A stretch of 64,000 nt of DNA from Phyto melanocephala (Eukaryota > Arthropoda > Insecta > Diptera > Rhinophoridae), in contig OW799235.1 in the NCBI GenBank assembly GCA_941918925.1, positions 42,996,701 through 43,060,700 of the forward strand, given 5' to 3'. The notes beneath the pieces were generated by a model. It was not told the origin of the DNA, searched no databases, and saw only the letters and a program-made list of their open reading frames with translations. Positions 32,395 through 43,379 of the stretch are shown one piece after another (position 1 is the first letter of the stretch; each line of letters starts with the position of its first letter). The translations under genes and the position numbers were made by a program.

Positions 32395-34987
32395 TAAAAG
32401 GAGAATAATCGGGTCGTTAAAATCTTAGTTAATAATAAAGTAAGGATAAGTGAAAAGGCAGAAAAATTTAAAATTAGAGAAATAAAACCATTACATGAAA
32501 GAATCAAAGAGTATAAGGAGGTTAGAAACAGGATTTTTAAAAAGACGCGGATAGAAAAAGCTTGAGAACGCTATAGAAAAAGAAAAGAGCTTAGGCGTGA
32601 GATTGCCAACGTATCGTTGTACGAAGGTGATGATACACGGTTATATACCCGTATATCTATCAATGAGGTAGAGATTGAAGGTCTTCTAGATAGCGGTGCA
32701 ACCGTGACGGTTCTCGACGAAGGGTGTCTTGAGATCGCGGAAAAAGCGGGTGTAGAAATTCGTAAGTTTCCGGCAACGGTAAAAACTGTTGACGGTAGGT
32801 CCCATAACATTCAAGGACGGTTTATAGCAAAGATCAAATTTAATAGAATAGAAAGAAATATTACTTTCTATCTTGACCTTGACCTTGAAGAGAGCGTTAT
32901 TTCTAGGTGTCGATTTTATAAAAAAATTTAAACCTTTTGCCAATTTAGATTGCTTGACCAAAAATGATATGCTTTGGAGTGAGGATGCGAGTAAAAGCTT
33001 AACAAATCCTTTAATGCATGTACTTTGTGATCAGGACAGAAAGTCATTGAAAGCAGCTATCGCTAATTTTCCATCTTTTGTTGAAAAGGGACTGGGGAAA
33101 ACCGATTTAGAAACACATAGCATAAATACGCAAGACGCAGTGCCTGTAAAGCAGAGACATTATCCAGTTTCTCCTGCTGTGCAAAAACTCATGTATGCTG
33201 AATTGGATCGGATGCTTGCTATGGGTGTTATTGAGACGAGTCAAAGCTCCTGGAATAATCCAGCGACGTTAGTGCGTAAGGGTACGAAAAATAGGCTTTG
33301 TTTAGACGCACGAAAGCTCAATGCACTCACAGTTAAATACGCTGATCCACTTCCGCATATAGAGGGATTGCTCAGCAGACTAAATGACACCTATTATATA
33401 TCTAGTGTGGATTTAAAGGACTCATTCTGGCAAATTCCACTAGATAAACAAAGTCGCGAAAAAAAACTGCTTTTATAGTGCCGGGGAGACCACTGTATCA
33501 TTTCACGGTCATGCCTTTTGGGTTGTGTAATGCAGGTCAAAGGTTATACCGTTTAATGGATAAAGTGATCACTTCCGACTTGCGAGATCGAGTTTTTGTG
33601 TATCTAGACGATTTACTCATAGTCACCCCAGATTTTCAAACTCATGTCAGTATACTAGAGCGAGTTGCTGATTTACTTTCTAATGCTAAATTGACAATAA
33701 ATGTTGAAAAATCAAAGTTTTGTTTTAAGGAACTTCGGTATCTTGGATATATAGTAGGAGGAGGCAAACTAAAGCCTGATCCTGCAAAAATATCTTCGAT
33801 ACTCGAATTTCCTTATCCAAAAACACCTAGACAAGTACGCGGATTTATGGCGACTACCGGCTGGTATCGCCGCTTTATAAAAGATTACGCGACTATAGCT
33901 ACACCGGTTTTTGACACGCTTAAAAAATCGAAAACTTTTAATTTTACGGATGAGGCGAAAAAGTCGTTTGACAAATTAAAAGAAGCACTTACCTCGAGTC
34001 CTGTGTTACGCCATCCAAATTTTTCGAAAACGTTTTTTGTCCAATGTGACGCGTCTGACATCGGTATCGGTGCGGTTCTTTTTCAAAAAGACGAAACCGA
34101 CGGTGAACACCCTATTGCGTATATGTCGCAGAAATTAGGAGTGAGAGGAGTGTCTGGCAGTAGTAATGGCCATTAAAAAGTTTAGGGCATACATAGAGCT
34201 CATGCCATTCACGGTCATAACAGATCACTCGAGTTTAAAATGGCTGATGTCCAATAAAGAGCTTAGTGGTAGACTATCCCGATGGAGCTTGTTACTGCAA
34301 TCGTATTCGTTTGATATTGAACATCGTCAAGGGAGTAAAAACGTTGTGCCAGACACTCTTTCGCGGTATGCCATGGATGAAATCGTTAGCGAAGTATCAC
34401 GTCTTATCGACCTTAATTCACCAGCTTTTTCATCTGATGAATATTCGGAGCTTCGGGATGCTATTAATGAGAATAAAGAACAATTGCCAGATATAAAAAT
34501 TGAAGGTTATTACATTTATAAACGTACCTCACATTATAATGGCGATATTTTATCCGAAGACTTTTCGTGGAAAATCTGGGTCCCAGCTCAGTTACGTAGA
34601 GAGCTTATCGTTCAAGCTCATAATCCACCAACAGCTGGTCATGGAGGTTTTCATAAAACTCTTAAACGTGGAAGAGAATATTTTTATTGGCCACATATGA
34701 CAATCCAAGTCAGAGATTTCGTTCAACAATGTGAAATCTGTAAGAAAAATAAGCCCTCCAACCAAATTTTGAGACCCCCAATGAGCGGAAAGGTTACGCA
34801 AATAAATCGTCCCTTTCAAAAAATTTATATAGACTTTTTAGGTCCATACGTTCGGTCAAAGTCTGGTAATTGCTTTATTTTCATAGTGTTAGACCATTTC
34901 TCCAAATTTGTTTTGCTTAAGGCTATGGCCAAGGCCAACAACAAGAACGTCGTAAGATTTCTTGTTTCACGTTCTTCGACTTTTTAG
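32395..34987 (+). pseudogene. Gypsy element 2 pol, broken and truncated in integrase
   Basis: An open frame from 32395 has a TGA at 32563. The protease follows with LLDSGATVTVL. A one-base shift near 32900 leads to LGVDFIKKF and RT (SSWNNPATLVRK, CLDARKLNAL). An extra A in the run at 33462-33469 causes a shift before PGRPLYHF. RT then has GLCNAGQR, VYLDDLLIV with intact YLDD, and RNase H with QCDASDIGIGAVL. A deletion with shift near 34140 removes the segment before EECLAVVMAIKKF. Integrase has the zinc domain (HGGF, CEICKKNK) and the first catalytic D (YIDFLGPYV), then stops at 34987 before the second D. Confidence 0.85.
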
Positions 34988-35039
34988 CGTTGGCAACTTT
35001 ATAAGAGCAAGTCTACTAGTATAAGGCGGCATGTTTAAC

Positions 35040-36900
35040 GGATTCCAGTTTAAGCCTCAAAGACAGATTCAATGTCATTGTTGTAAACATTATATGTTGG
35101 ATCCCAAATTATTGAACCATACTCAAGAATAGGCCTGACCAGAGAAGATAAAATTGTTTCGTTGTATATGGGTCCTTAAACTTCTTCGCCCAGCATTTTT
35201 TAAATCTAAGTACTAACAGTAACAGAGATATGTTGAATAAAATTTTAGTTTAGGATCTAGTAAAATTCCAAGGTCGGAGACGGTTTTGAATCTGCCCAGA
35301 GTATGACCGTTTAAGATATAATTCACGTTAATATGACATCTACGAAAGAAACACATGTATTTGCGTTTTTCAGGATTCAGCTCCATTAGGTTAAGATTAC
35401 ACCAAGAACAAAAAGCATTCTAGTCCTTTAGAAGAAGGATATGATCAGCGTAATGATAATAACTAAGGAATATTTTTACTTCGTCATCATACATTAGAAG
35501 ATCCGAGAATTTAATCGGATTTGGCAGATCGTTAATAAATAGGGAAAGCAGCAATGGGCCAAGATGACTTCCCTTTGGGACACCAGAAATAACAGCAATT
35601 AGCTTAGAAGTTATATTTTTAAAACGAACATTTTGCCTTCTATTCGTCAAATACGAATAAGTCCGGTTAATACAGTTTTCCGTAAATCCAATCAGATCAA
35701 GTTTTTTATTAGAAGTTTGTGATTGACTTTATCAAAAGCTTTACTAAAGTCGGTGTAAATTGCATCAGTTTGCTTCTGTTCAACAAAACCACGATTTACT
35801 AGCATAGTAAAGTGCAGCAGATAAGTTACAGTTGAACAACCCTTTCGAAAACCATGTTGTAAAGTAGACAAGGTAGATGACACTTTATGACAAAGATGGT
35901 CTGTTATGATTTTCTCAAACATTTGACAAGACAAGAATATTTAGCATAGTCAATAGAAGATCCAAACTTTTTATATTTTTTATAAAGCTTGTCCTTTTTA
36001 TTTGTAACAGTAGAGAGATGCTTAAAGTTCCACGGTTGGCCAGTATGTTTTAAATAAAAGCTTTTTGGAGTGCATTGATTGATATATAAATAGATTTTTT
36101 CATAACAATTATTAACTATGTTGTCGATATTTTTCGAATTACTAAATAAATTGGTTTGACAAAGCAAATTTGCCCAGTTTGTGATATTACAAAGTTCAGT
36201 AAATATGTTGTAGTTAGTTTTTTTAAGCAAAAAGTTTTTTCATTCGCATTAAAAATATTTGCTTAAGAAGTCGAAGAAACATACATATATATTGGTTTCT
36301 AAATATTGTGGGATGGTGACAATTCTCCAGCAGAGAAATTGCATCAGAACGTTTAATTGTGATATCAGCACATTCGTTTACAAAAACTAAATTTGTGTTA
36401 TAAATACCAGTTAGCTGATAAAGATTAAGATCAATTAGAGTGTTAACGAATACACTATAATACATATTTGTCGTTGACGGAATAAAATAGCTATCATCAG
36501 ATAAAAAAGTTCATGATAACAAAGGCTTATTAAAGTCTCCAAAAACAATTATAGAATCATTTTGGTTAGCAGCGTCAGCAATATTTTTAATAGTTTCAGC
36601 ATGACTCTGATAAACTATCTCCGGTGAGTTTGGAGGAATATACGAAGAAGTGATAAACATTTTCTTAAGATTTAACTTGATAACAACACCAGTGAATTCT
36701 ATACTTAAGGGGTATTCGTTTATTAACGCCTCAGAAGACGAATGGAAACTGCAATCAGAACTCCACCACCTCTGATATTGCAACCACGGTCACGTCTATA
36801 AATTTGATAATTATCACAGAATATTTCAGTATTTAAAAAATTTTCTACCAGCCATGTTTCAGTAAAAACAATAACGCTGTAAGTAAAAGCGAAGCTACTA
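35040..36900 (-). pseudogene. CR1/Jockey-like LINE ORF2, broken
   Basis: The endonuclease begins near 36900 (VIVFTETWLVENF, RRDRGCNIRGGGVLIAV), shifts near 36740, and continues with SSYIPPNS and IIVFGDFN. A linker of about 200 residues follows with more breaks. RT shows STLQHGFRKGCSTVT, YTDFSKAFDKVNHKLL, GVPKGSHLGPLLLSLFINDL and, in place of the canonical YADD, MYDDEVKIF. It ends with LVRPILEYGSIIWDP near 35070. A segment between 35930 and the QHGF block is deleted. The altered catalytic box and several stops make it inactive. Confidence 0.8.
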
Positions 36901-37438
36901 TTGAACAGAGCAGATAATTTAGTATTTGATAAATTATAGAAATATCAGTGGAAGCATTTAGTTTTTTGGAATATTTGAGTCATGTGCTGGAAGACACAGA
37001 AGCAGTCTTGCGCTTTTCCTTTTATACATATTCACGCACGAATGTACCTCTAGACTAAAAAGTAGAATCAACTGTATAATTAAATAGTTGCTCAGATACA
37101 GTAATTTTAAGAGATGACATTGTTTTCGGTTGAGATTATACATACATATATATTTGTATGCCGAGATCACACAATTTGTACGAAGCTTAACAACAATTTT
37201 CGTCGACTACAGGTGCAGTGTTTATAGTATCGGAATAATCTGGATACATTGATGTATTATTATCAATATTAGATGGATTAGTGGAACCAATATTTATTTA
37301 TTTTGCCCGTATTTTGAGATGCTTCAGACCTTGGGTATGCTTTTTTGCGTTTAGGAGATAGATTTTGTTGTGAGTTAACAAAATTATCTAAATTTGGGTA
37401 ATTATTAAATAGTTCACCAAATTTAGTGAATTTATTTT

Positions 37439-37687
37439 CTAGCAGCAGAAACTATTGATTTGATCAAACTCATCTTTAGAATTTTTAAAAAATTCCTTTA
37501 TTATTTTCCTGCAAGTCCAATTCAGGCACCTTAGAGGATAAGTTAGCGAATCAGCATCATGAGCTTTAAGACCACTGTACTTTAAATGATAATGTTTAAA
37601 AAACAACATGCATGATACTATACGAACACTTTCAGTATTTATACAATTAGCATTTGAGCACTCCATAATGAAAAAGGTTGGATACAC
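37439..37687 (-). pseudogene. LINE ORF1 fragment with PHD-like zinc pattern
   Basis: An 82-codon frame from ATG at 37669 or earlier has ordered Cys and His residues (ECSNANC, then FFKHYHLKYSGL, then LNWTCRK), much like the PHD-type finger in ORF1 of some CR1-like LINEs. One expected cysteine appears as tyrosine. Between it and the endonuclease (36900-37438) the sequence is degenerate. Confidence 0.5.
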
Positions 37688-37859
37688 AGAAAATTAAATA
37701 ATTGAATGGCAATGTTTCAAATTATGTTATTATCGAAGACATAAACCAATGCAAACGCGGTATTAAAAGCTTCACTATATGATTAAAACATTAAGGCTGA
37801 ACAATAATAATTTTGTTATTGTTCTTATTATTTACACACTGAAAGACAATTTGGGTACA

Positions 37860-38285
37860 GTTAGTTGGCTAAGCTTTCATGAACCATTGCCGTCAACATA
37901 TCTAAGTCTAGTTGCACCCTTGATAATGCCGTTAGTTAGCTAAGCTTTCATGAACCATTACCGTCAATATATCTAAGTCTAGTTGCACCCTTGATAATGC
38001 CGTTAGTTGGCTAAGATTTCATAAACCATTACCGTCAACATATCTAAGTCTAGTTGCACCCTTGATAATGCCGTTAGTTAGCTAAGCTTTCATGAACCAT
38101 TGCCGTCAACATATCTAAGTCTAGTTGCACCCTTGATAATGCCGTTAGTTAGCTAAGCTTTCATGAACCATTACCGTCAACATATCTAAGTCTAGTTGCA
38201 CCCTTGATAATGCCGTTAGTTGGCTAAGCTTTCATGAACCATTGCCGTCAACATATCTAAGTCTAGTTGCACCCTTGATAATGCG
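37860..38285. repeat. 71-bp minisatellite, six copies, derived from pol
   Basis: Six head-to-tail 71-bp units start with GTTAGTTGGCTAAGCTTTCA or the variant GTTAGTTAGC at 37860, 37931, 38002, 38073, 38144 and 38215. They differ at only a few sites. On the minus strand each unit reads ALSRVQLDLDMLTAMVHES, and the array joins the gypsy pol fragment exactly where its ADALSR sequence occurs. The repeat therefore grew from the RNase H/integrase junction of that element. Because 71 is not a multiple of three, the frame changes with each unit. Confidence 0.93.
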
Positions 38286-40080
38286 TCGGCATTAGTGTTG
38301 TTTTTTTCCTCTCTTATAAATTATTTCAAAATCATAGTCCTACAACTCCAATTGGATTATAGTTAATTTGGAACGATGAAACCAGTGGACGGTGTTCTGT
38401 CATGACAATAAATTTTCTGCCATAAAGGTATGGCCTGAAAGTTTTTAAGTAGTTCTTTTTTGATTACCGGCCTACCTAATGAATGACTCGCAAAGGATAT
38501 TGGCCTATCTTGGGCAAGTTCTTCCTGTGACAAAATTGCTCAATTGCAAGGTCTGTTGTTAAGATAATATCTCTATCGCAATTTGGATATTGCAAAATCG
38601 GTAGGCTTATTAATTTACTTTTCTATATCTCAAAGACAGTCTGATATTGTTCTGTCTAAAAAAATTTTCTACCCTTCTTTAACAAAGCATTCAGACAACC
38701 TGTCTGCAAAATTCTTCACAATATGCAAATAATAATTAACAAATGCCACAAACCTTCTTACTTCATCCGATATCTTTGGTACAGGATGTCTGGTTATAAC
38801 CTCAAAATTTTCTGGGTCGGGTTTAATTTTCACCGGTGTAATTAAATGACCAAGATATATCACTTCTGTCTTCAAAAAACAACATTTAAGTTTCTGCCGC
38901 AACCTGTGTTTAGAAAAGCCTCATATTTCAAGCCTGACAAAGCAATTGTTAGCATACGCTGAAAGCTATTTGATGATATTTTTAAATCAACGGCAGTCTT
39001 GTATATTGGTAATGGACATTTGAAGTCGAAAACGCTCTGTATGGACGAGATTGGCGATCTTCTTTCTAGAACTCGTCATATCTAAGATAAAAAAATTTTT
39101 TTGCTCTGCCCAATTTCTCAAGTATGTCATCCAAGCGTGTCTGTAAAATTGTTTGTAATCAACTACCAATATTAATTTCTTTAGATCCATCTATCCCTTT
39201 TTTAGCACTAACAAAAGCGGTGCATTGTATGGGTTTGCATATGGCTCTAGATTATTATCCTTTAACAGTTTCTGCACCTGTAAATTTATTTCTGTTTTTT
39301 GTGTCCGTCATACTCGGTAGTTATTTATATATACGAGGCTATTATCAGGTAATTCTATTGTGTGCTTGTAAATGTTATTGGCTGTTAAGCTCTCATTTTC
39401 TCTATGGAATATTTTCTGGTATTTTCTTAATATATCGTCAATTCCTTGTCTATTTTTATTGTTCAAATCTTTTAGGTTAAAGTTTTTCAATAGTTTTTTG
39501 AATCTTTTCGATGTATGAAGTTTCGAGATGTTTTTCATTAATTGAAAGAAATTTCATAATTTTTCCATGGCACTGTTTCTATTTTTAGGTTTTGCACAGT
39601 TACTATTTTATACGTAATATTCAGCAATTTTATATGCTTGTACCCCTCTACAGGCACTATTACGTTTGCCAAGTACACATCTTTAATGATTTCTCCATTC
39701 AAATCTACGGCATCTTCGTCTGTTTTCATGTTAAATGGCAAAATTATTTCGCTTTCGGTGGTATTGTTATATTAATTTTAAAAGTACTATCATAGATCGG
39801 AATAGTCACCGTCTCATTGTTGTTGTCAAATAGTCTATGTTGCACCTGTACTTTGCCAAAAAGTCTCTTCCAAGAATTCCTTCCGTGTCTATAAGAAAGT
39901 CATGCCTTACCAATTGCATTATGTGATCAACAATTCAGTCATTTATATCACTATCATTTACTTCGTATCTATTTAAAAATCGTTCCTTATAGAGTGAAAT
40001 GTCTGTGCCTGTAACTATTAAAAAAGTCAGTTCATCTTCAGTGCCTATTATCCTTAATTCAAGTAATTTCTAAGGTTCGA
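38286..40080 (-). pseudogene. Ty3/gypsy pol fragment, minus strand, broken
   Basis: From 40080 downward: the end of a protease-like domain (DFLIDTEGILGRDF near 39900), a spacer (LPFNMKTDEDAVDL, VIVPVEGYKHIKLLNI), RT N-terminal part (YQKIFHRENESLTANNIYK, RLVVDYKQ-like LVVDYKQF), then a jump over the RT palm. The YxDD region is absent between about 38990 and 38900. The connection domain follows (FLKTEVIYLGHLI, VRRFVAFVNYYLHIVKNF) and RNase H (YLYGRKFIVMTEHRPL, NTNADALSRVQ). The fragment ends in the minisatellite. No LTR is visible near it. Many stops and shifts. Confidence 0.78.
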
Positions 40081-40283
40081 TGACATACAGTATATATTAT
40101 TGGTTTCCAATTATATCCCAGCGTTAATTCCGTTACGTGGTCTCTCGCACGTTGCGAGAACTGGTGTTATTGTTAAATTTTTTCTGATTTTGAATAGTCG
40201 TAGTTTGTTCTATTGTTATTATTTCTTCTATTACTGTTGCCATTGTAGTGTACTTATTATAATGTATTACACTATTACACTTA
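40081..40283. other. No recognised feature
   Basis: Short stretch between the pol fragment and the next MITE; it may still contain diverged protease or gag sequence, but I cannot support it. Confidence 0.4.
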
Positions 40284-40820
40284 GGGCCATTATTACAACT
40301 TGCCGACAAAGTTCATTTTAATAAAAGGTAACTTTTTTTAACGTGAGCAATAAACTGATTATTAAGTATTTTTCGTTATTACAACCTGCCTGTAAAATAA
40401 ATTGTATATATTTTAAAGTATGGCAGCACCAAAGCAAATGCTGAACAAATATATAAGGCCCATACCTAAACAAGAGCGTTGAGCGTCAAGCGTTGTAATT
40501 TTGCATGTATTTTGTTATTGTAACAAAAACAAAACACATGTAAAACTCCAACGCTTGACGCTCGACACTCTTGTTTAGGTATGGGGGTTAGTTTTTTAAA
40601 ACCAAAGTGGCAACGACAAGCAAATAGTAAACAATTCCCTTATACGGTAGAAAATATGGTAACTTTTAATTATAAACCTCACGTTAAAAGTTAAAGGTAG
40701 AGTGATCTTCTTTAACTTATCGAACACTTTTAGGTTAAAGTGAAGTTGTAATAACGAAAAACTAGTTATCTGTCCGATAACACCCTAACTTTAGTTATTG
40801 GTAAGTTATAATAATGGCCC
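40284..40820. mobile_element. PIF/Harbinger-like MITE, long copy
   Basis: Left end GGGCCATTATTACAACTTGC and inverted right end GGGCCATTATTATAACTTAC are flanked by TTA at 40281-40283 and 40821-40823. GGGCC-type ends with TTA duplication are the PIF/Harbinger pattern. Subterminal blocks TTTTTCGTTATTACAAC at about 40370 and, inverted, near 40750 repeat the terminal core. A foldback sits inside. The same termini recur in a 274-bp copy at 59075. Confidence 0.85.
40459..40585. repeat. Foldback nested in the 40284 MITE
   Basis: The arms begin CCCATACCTAAACAAGAG and pair over roughly 57 bp with few mismatches (AGCGTCAAGCGTTG in both), leaving a short loop. The whole 127-bp unit could form one hairpin. 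It has no coding content and appears to be a separate small element inside the MITE. Confidence 0.8.
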
Positions 40821-40874
40821 TTATTATAACAATTTATATTCATTAATTTTGTATTGTGCTTTAACCAGTGCTTA

Positions 40875-41528
40875 AGGCCTAACTATATTATGCTTTTGCT
40901 GGCTTAAGCTAATGTCAAAACCAACGAAAAGTCTGTCAAATGCTTAAGCAAATTTTTGAAGACTTGTCGGTGGATATATTGTACTTTTTAAACTTAAATA
41001 CTTACTATGATTAGTTGCAAATATTTGTACTTTTGCAAAAGCTGTTTTATTTCTGTATATCCTAAATATATTGATATTGTCACAAAATTATTATTTAATG
41101 TGTAAAATGTAAAAATATTTTACTATAAACTATTAAATTTATACATTTTTTCACTAATTTAAAAAAACAAATGACAACATTAATAAAAAAGTGCTAAATA
41201 ATGCAACAGTGTGTACATATCAACTGAAGATCTATTTTCGTAAGCAAAGTACGATCAGGGTATCAATTCTCGTTCTATGAAACTATGAAATGAAAAGTTT
41301 TTGTGTGTCATATCATATGGTGTCACCATACCCTTTGCTATACAAACATTTTTTCATTTCACAGTTTCACAGAACGAGAATTGCGCCCCAGATTCGCAGT
41401 TTGCTTAAGCAAATGACACTTGACGAAACTTGACGAAAAGTTTCTTAAGTACAATATAGTTGCATACATTTAATTTTGTGTATCCGCACATTTGCTTAAG
41501 CCAGAAAAAGCATAATATAGTTAGGCCT
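40875..41528. mobile_element. MITE with TTA duplication, nested foldback
   Basis: The left end AGGCCTAACTATATTATGCT matches the inverted right end over about 40 bp, including CTGGCTTAAGC. TTA is present at 40872-40874 and 41529-41531. This is another PIF/Harbinger-like pattern, of a different family from the 40284 MITE. GCTTAAGCAAAT motifs recur inside. A 132-bp foldback lies at 41258-41389. Confidence 0.85.
41258..41389. repeat. Foldback nested in the 40875 MITE
   Basis: GGGTATCAATTCTCGTTCTA on the left pairs with the inverted right arm GGGGCGCAATTCTCGTTCTG; pairing goes on through GAAACTRTGAAATGAAAA. The 132-bp unit can fold into a hairpin with a loop near 41320. Confidence 0.8.
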
Positions 41529-41859
41529 TTAGATGAATTAAAACTGCTGCAGTCAAATGCAGCATTATAAACTAAATTGCAAATACAATAAAAACATCAT
41601 ACTTAAATTTCTATTGTTTTCGTTATTTTGTTGAGTTTATTGCAATTGTGACATTTCAAGGGTTCAGTGAGGCATCTTTGTATGTTCATGATTTCCGCCA
41701 CAATTTTGTCGTTGAGATATTACAAAAGTGTTGGGTGCATTATTCTTATGCATTTTTTATGTTGTTCTCGATGAAACTTGTTCTGCAATCATGACGGCTT
41801 CTGTAAATGTTTTACTTGACTTGCGTCAATTGTTGTTATTATCTATGGATCCGTTAATT
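41529..41859. other. No recognised feature
   Basis: AT-rich spacer between the MITE and a LINE remnant; no coding or repeat content recognised. Confidence 0.45.
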
Positions 41860-42130
41860 TTTTTATTTATTTATATCAATGTCTATAGATAATTATCCTT
41901 AGACAATTTAGGAACAACAAATCAACATAAAAAACAAAATTATTAATTATTTAGAAACAATATTACATTTAACAATATTCGAATTCAAAGAAAAATCGAT
42001 AATTCTATATACTTAATTAAATTCCTTACACATCTTTCCAATTCGATCAGCATTTGCATAATTTGACCTGAAATATGTATTTGATAGCCAAGAAATGAGG
42101 ATAACGAGTTGGGCGATGTGGAACTAGGGT
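41860..42130 (-). pseudogene. CR1/Jockey-like LINE 3' end remnant
   Basis: The minus strand reads FRSNYANADRIGKMCKEFN then a stop, matching FRRNYANSDLFLRICTEF at 23951-24249. Both copies share ACAATATT plus AAAGAAAAATC blocks and an AAATAAATAAA tail, here at about 41860-41875. It is a highly decayed end of the same LINE family. Confidence 0.55.
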
Positions 42131-42479
42131 TGCCATTCGTACTGTTTTAAACAGTACATGTACTGTTTTTTGTAATATGTACTGTTATATTCACAATAAC
42201 TAAAACAGTACGAAAAAGTACTGTTTTTTTATATTTGTACTGTTTTTGGATATACATGTATTGAATTTTGTAATTTTTTGAAGAATGAAACAGGAAAAAA
42301 TTGTATTGTTAAATGTGTACAAAAAAGGGATAAATATTTATAATTTATTTTTGAATTAACTTTTTTTGTAAGCATAAATTATTTTCTTTTATATAACTAT
42401 ACCACCTAAATTCAATTGATTTTTTAAAGATTTTTTTCTTAAAACAATATTTAATTAATACTTTTGGATTACTATATAT
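42131..42479. repeat. AT-rich spacer with short GTACTGTTTT repeats
   Basis: Between 42139 and 42250 the words GTACTGTTT and AAACAGTAC recur about seven times in both orientations; the rest is AT-rich without a recognised feature. The last four bases, ATAT (42476-42479), are the left target duplication of gypsy element 3. Confidence 0.55.
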
Positions 42480-42494
42480 TGTTACAGATTTATT

Positions 42495-43379
42495 ATACCC
42501 TTCACACAGTGAAAAAGGGTATATATAGGTTTGTCATTCCGTGTGAAATTTCTACAATTTTCATTTCCGACCCCATAAAGTATATATTTTCTGAAAGCTT
42601 ATGAATAGGGGAGTCGATTAAGCTCTGTCAGTCTGTCCGTCTGACCGTCTGTCCGTGTGTATGTTGAAATCAACTTTTTGAAGCCCCCCGACATAGGTTG
42701 GACCCGGGTAAGGTATTAAAATATCAGAAATATTCGGGAGTAGATCGCTATTGAAAATCAGAAACATCGGTGTATAAACAACTGAGATATGAGCAAAAAC
42801 CCACGACCACCTCGATTTTTTTTTCACAAAAATAACATTACAACAACAACATACATACATACAAACGTGTATACTGGTTAGAGAAAACGTGGCATCGAAT
42901 CCCAGCTGAGCCAAAAAATTTTTTTTTAATTTTTTTAAAATTTTTTTTTTAATTTTTTTTTTATTTTTTTTTTTTTTATTTTTTATTTAATATATTATTT
43001 ATATTATTATTATTTTTATAATTTTTTTTTTTTTTAATTTTTTTTTTATTTTTTTTTGTTTTGTATATATTATATACATAATAATTTTTAAAAAAAATTT
43101 TTTTTTAAAAAAAATTTTTTTTTTTTAAATTTTTTTTAATTTTTTTTTAAATTTTTTTTTAAATTTTTTTTTTAAATTTTTTTTTTTTTTGTTTTTTTTA
43201 ACATTCATACGTGAATTTATAATTTTACAATGGGACGTTTTTATATATGTATGTTTTTATATGTATGTACGTATTTCATATGGGATGAATGGTGACACAA
43301 ACCACTGTTATTGCATGAATTCACGTTGTGAAGGGTATATGAGATTCGGCACGGCCGAATATAGCGCTCTTACTTGTTT
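42495..43379 (+). mobile_element. mini-me/DINE-like element, copy B
   Basis: Starts ATACCCTTCACACAGTG, has GTCTGTCCGTCTGACCGTCT near 42630 and the block GGCATCGAATCCCAGCTGAG near 42890. A T-rich core of about 290 bp (42915-43195) follows. It ends CACGGCCGAATATAGCGCTC and TTACTTGTT. Core orientation is opposite to copy A and equal to copy C. Confidence 0.85.

Larger units (their letters stand above)
28310..34987 (+). mobile_element. Ty3/gypsy element 2, 3' truncated
   Basis: An LTR end and tRNA-Lys-type PBS at 29211-29230 lead to a leader carrying a mini-me element, then gag, protease, RT, RNase H and half of integrase. At about 34987 it meets a minus-strand LINE and no 3' LTR exists in the window. 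Gag and pol are the same lineage as gypsy element 1 but clearly a different family. The left limit of the LTR could not be set, since there is no second copy; 28310 is the first base after the Tigger duplication. Confidence 0.7.
34990..37690 (-). mobile_element. CR1/Jockey-like LINE, minus strand, both ends uncertain
   Basis: From high to low coordinates it shows a PHD-like ORF1 fragment, an endonuclease, an RT and part of the thumb. The 3' end with its C terminus and tail is missing near 35000. It borders the truncated integrase of gypsy 2 on the left and 170 bp of unassigned sequence before the tandem repeat on the right. All frames are broken. Confidence 0.72.

Noticed and set aside
37860..38285. 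Regular repeats that could suggest a CRISPR-like array
   Set aside because: The units are contiguous 71-bp tandem copies with no unique spacers, in a fly-like genome, and they derive from pol.
42139..42250. GTACTGTTTT words as a small transposon
   Set aside because: Short words in both orientations without clear ends or duplication; kept only as a repeat note.
42618..42914. Minus-strand frame starting MAQLGFDATF, also seen at 30575 on the plus strand
   Set aside because: It is produced by the conserved GGCTCAGCTGGGATTCGATG block of mini-me elements and has no continuing coding conservation.
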